Below are positions 6,413 to 8,187 of a stretch of DNA of 8,187 bases, piece by piece. Within the stretch, counting starts at the first letter, position 1. Each line of letters opens with the position of its first letter. Location: positions 1 through 8,187 of the forward strand of contig URET01000052.1 in NCBI GenBank assembly GCA_900546875.1, written 5' to 3'. The notes under the pieces were generated by a model. The model saw nothing but the letters and a program-made list of their open reading frames with translations. It had not been told where the DNA came from and searched no databases. A program made the position numbers and the translations under genes. Source of the stretch: an uncultured Eubacteriales bacterium. GTDB lineage: Bacteria > Bacillota > Clostridia > Christensenellales > CAG-314.

Positions 6413-6586
6413 TGCGGCGGTAGGCGTCGGAGATGCGGGTGCGCCGGATCCAAAAAACAGCGCCGCCCGCCGGACGTATAGATTTACGAAAAGACGATAC
6501 CCTAACTTTTCGCACCGAACATGGTTCGTAAAGAAAACACCTTGCGGACGTTTGCTCCGCGGCCGCAAATAATATTCGGTTCAAAT

Positions 6587-6615
6587 ATTATAACATAACC
6601 TCCGCAACATTGCAA
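6587..6615 (-). promoter_or_regulatory. Sigma-A promoter of the ABC/metalloprotease operon
   Basis: On the minus strand, TTGCAA (6615-6610) serves as a -35 with four of six matches, a 17-bp spacer follows, then TATAAT (6592-6587), a perfect -10. Transcription would start near 6580, about 180 nt before the first ATG. Confidence 0.7.
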
Positions 6616-6672
6616 GCATAGCGGACGGGCAGGATGGCAAGAGGGTGCGTTTTTTATTTTCCGAAATAACGA

Positions 6673-6701
6673 TTGACATTTCTTTTTATGAGGTGTAAAA
6701 T
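6673..6701 (+). promoter_or_regulatory. Sigma-A promoter of the MATE gene
   Basis: TTGACA (6673-6678) is a perfect -35, then a 17-bp spacer, then TAAAAT (6696-6701), five of six to the -10 consensus. Transcription would start near 6708, giving a short leader before the ATG at 6742. Confidence 0.8.
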
Positions 6702-6741
6702 TAAATCCAGCGAAAAAGAAGGAGAGGCGTAAAAGATACAT

Positions 6742-8142
6742 ATGAGCACCGAAAATACCGGAACAAACAAAGACTTATTTGAAGTGATGCCCATTCCGAA
6801 GGCTGCACGTATACTTATGCTTCCGACAGTGCTTAGTTCTCTGGTAATGATATTATACAGTCTTGCGGATACTTTTTTCGTCGGGCTGCTCAACAATGAG
6901 ATAGAAAACGCGGGAGTATCGCTTGCGGCGCCCGCGCTTCTTGCTTTCAACGCGATAAACAATCTTTTCGGGATTGGCGCGTCGAGTATGATGAGCCGTT
7001 CGTTGGGGGTAAAGGACTACGATACGGTCAAGAAAAGCGCTTCTCTCGGATTCTACGGCTCGTTAGCCAGCGGAGTACTGCTGTCTTTACTGTGTCTGAT
7101 ATTTTTTGATCCGATACTCAGTCTGCTGGGCGCGAAAGAAAACACCTTTGAAGCCACAAAAGAATACATGATGTGGACTGTGGTATGCGGCGCAACGCCT
7201 TCGATACTCAATGTGGTGTTTGCTTACCTTGTGCGTGCGGAAGGGTACTCTCTCCATGCAAGTATCGGGACGATGAGCGGGTGTCTGCTGAACATCGTGC
7301 TCGACCCCGTTTTCATACTCCCCTGGGGACTGAACATGGGCGCCGAAGGCGCCGGACTCGCAACCTTTATCTCCAACTCGGTCGCCTGTATGTACTTTTT
7401 CGTTCTGCTCGCGGTAAAGAAAAATTCCACAAACATAAAGCTCCACCCGAAATATCTGTCCTTCAAAAAAAATATCATATGGGGCGTATGCGGAGTAGGT
7501 ATTCCCGCTTCAATACAGAACCTTCTTAACGTGACAGGCATGACGGTACTCAACAACTTTGTTGCGGTATACGAAGCTTCGGCTGTTGCAGCCATTGGTA
7601 TCGCACAAAAAATATATAATGTCCCCATTCAGATAGCACTCGGAGGGACTCAAGGCATTATGCCGCTTGTAGGATATTCGTACGCGTCCCATAATAACGA
7701 ACGTTTTCGTTCGTCAATAAAATTTGTCGCTAAAATAATGCTGCCTTTTATGATAATCGTAAGCTTACTGGCAATTATCTTTGCCGAACCGCTTATTTCC
7801 GTTTTTATGAAAAACGAGGAGGTCATTAAATACGGCGCTGCGTTTTTAAGAGGTTTCTGTGTTGCCGCACCCTTCATGGTAGTCGATTTCCTGGCTGTAG
7901 GCGTTTTCCAAAGTATCGGGTTGGGTAAAAAATCTCTGATCTTTGCACTTCTCAGAAAAGTCGTGCTTGAGATTCCCGCCATTATTATTTTAAATGCAAT
8001 CATCAGGGTCTTCAGCGTTACATACTCGGCTTTGGTCTCGGAAGTGGTTCTTGCCGTATATGGTTCGATACTATTGAAGAGGATCATGAAAAAACAAACC
8101 GACGACTCCGGAACTCCTCCCGCTCCCACTACAGACGAGTAA
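6742..8142 (+). CDS. MATE family efflux transporter
   Basis: This 466-residue inner-membrane protein has the length and roughly twelve hydrophobic segments of the MATE (NorM/DinF-type, COG0534) family, which exports drugs or metabolites in exchange for Na+ or H+. Family landmarks are visible in order: LADTFFVG (41-48) in helix 1, VRAEG (164-168), LNIVLDPVFI (183-192), GAEGAGLAT (200-208) and, in the second half, GTQGIMPLVGYSYAS (302-316). The cytosolic C-terminus ends in a Thr/Pro-rich tail. The purine-rich AAGGAGAGG (6719-6727) is 14 nt from the ATG, a long gap; no nearer in-frame ATG, GTG or TTG follows it because a TAA lies at 6730. It is complete, with stop TAA at 8140-8142, and no terminator appears in the last 45 bases. 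The substrate cannot be told from sequence. It is divergent from the ABC operon, so a link to it is only possible. Confidence 0.95.
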   Translation: MSTENTGTNKDLFEVMPIPKAARILMLPTVLSSLVMILYSLADTFFVGLLNNEIENAGVSLAAPALLAFNAINNLFGIGASSMMSRSLGVKDYDTVKKSASLGFYGSLASGVLLSLLCLIFFDPILSLLGAKENTFEATKEYMMWTVVCGATPSILNVVFAYLVRAEGYSLHASIGTMSGCLLNIVLDPVFILPWGLNMGAEGAGLATFISNSVACMYFFVLLAVKKNSTNIKLHPKYLSFKKNIIWGVCGVGIPASIQNLLNVTGMTVLNNFVAVYEASAVAAIGIAQKIYNVPIQIALGGTQGIMPLVGYSYASHNNERFRSSIKFVAKIMLPFMIIVSLLAIIFAEPLISVFMKNEEVIKYGAAFLRGFCVAAPFMVVDFLAVGVFQSIGLGKKSLIFALLRKVVLEIPAIIILNAIIRVFSVTYSALVSEVVLAVYGSILLKRIMKKQTDDSGTPPAPTTDE

Positions 8143-8187
8143 ATCCGTCCCGCATCCTTCTCTTTCACCGACCGCTTCCCGAAGGCT

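Larger units (their letters stand above)
6401..6741. other. Divergent control region between the operon and the MATE gene
   Basis: This 341-bp gap holds the operon promoter (6587-6615, minus), the MATE promoter (6673-6701, plus) and a leader of about 180 nt for the operon (6401-6580). The leader is GC-rich, with overlapping palindromes CCGCGG and GCGGCCGC near 6557-6566. No short leader peptide with a ribosome binding site is visible in it. Confidence 0.6.

Noticed and set aside
6402..6584. A 60-codon minus-strand frame ending just before the adaptor gene, and an N-terminal extension of the adaptor from 6568
   Set aside because: Both rely on TTG starts without ribosome binding sites; the first begins at or upstream of the predicted transcription start. 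The sequences look like translated GC-rich leader.
1..8187. CRISPR arrays, insertion sequences, attachment sites
   Set aside because: No direct repeat array, transposase or integrase frame, or duplicated tRNA 3' end was seen.

Overview
The window looks like a chromosomal segment of a Gram-positive bacterium of the Bacillota, most likely the class Clostridia. The grounds are strong AGGAGG-type ribosome binding sites, near-consensus sigma-A promoters, an acyl carrier protein and a MATE transporter of clostridial type, and a tRNA gene that encodes its own CCA end. This is judged by eye; no search was run.

Left part (1-1050). A small basic protein with six cysteines (minus strand, 53-241) lies back to back with acpP, the acyl carrier protein of fatty acid synthesis (382-612). 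They share an AT-rich promoter region whose -10 elements overlap on opposite strands. Downstream of acpP are a possible weak terminator and a complete tRNA-Arg(CCG) gene (739-815). A 15-bp inverted repeat followed by a T-run flanks the tRNA.

Central part (1025-6615, minus strand). This is a tight four-gene operon with its own promoter (6587-6615) and an intrinsic terminator (1025-1051). In transcription order it encodes: a very short membrane-anchored protein resembling only the C-terminal barrel of HlyD-type adaptors (5936-6400); a peptidase-domain ABC exporter (3847-5931); a second ABC exporter half (2213-3835); and an HExxH zinc-metalloprotease-like protein (1151-2185). The layout recalls the NHLM-type secretion loci for ribosomally made peptides, which pair a HlyD-like protein with two ABC proteins. 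The parts are strongly altered. The C39-like domain has Ser in place of its catalytic Cys and no catalytic His. Both nucleotide-binding domains keep Walker A but lack the Walker B glutamate, the H-loop histidine and a canonical LSGGQ. The adaptor lacks its lipoyl and hairpin regions. No precursor peptide is obvious in the operon. The whole unit is the best candidate here for an undescribed system: perhaps a peptide exporter, sensor or resistance module in which the metalloprotease replaces the dead C39 domain. That role is inference.

Right part (6673-8187). A MATE-family multidrug/cation antiporter (6742-8142) is transcribed divergently from the operon from its own near-consensus promoter. 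The 341-bp gap between the two start codons holds both promoters and a GC-rich leader for the operon.
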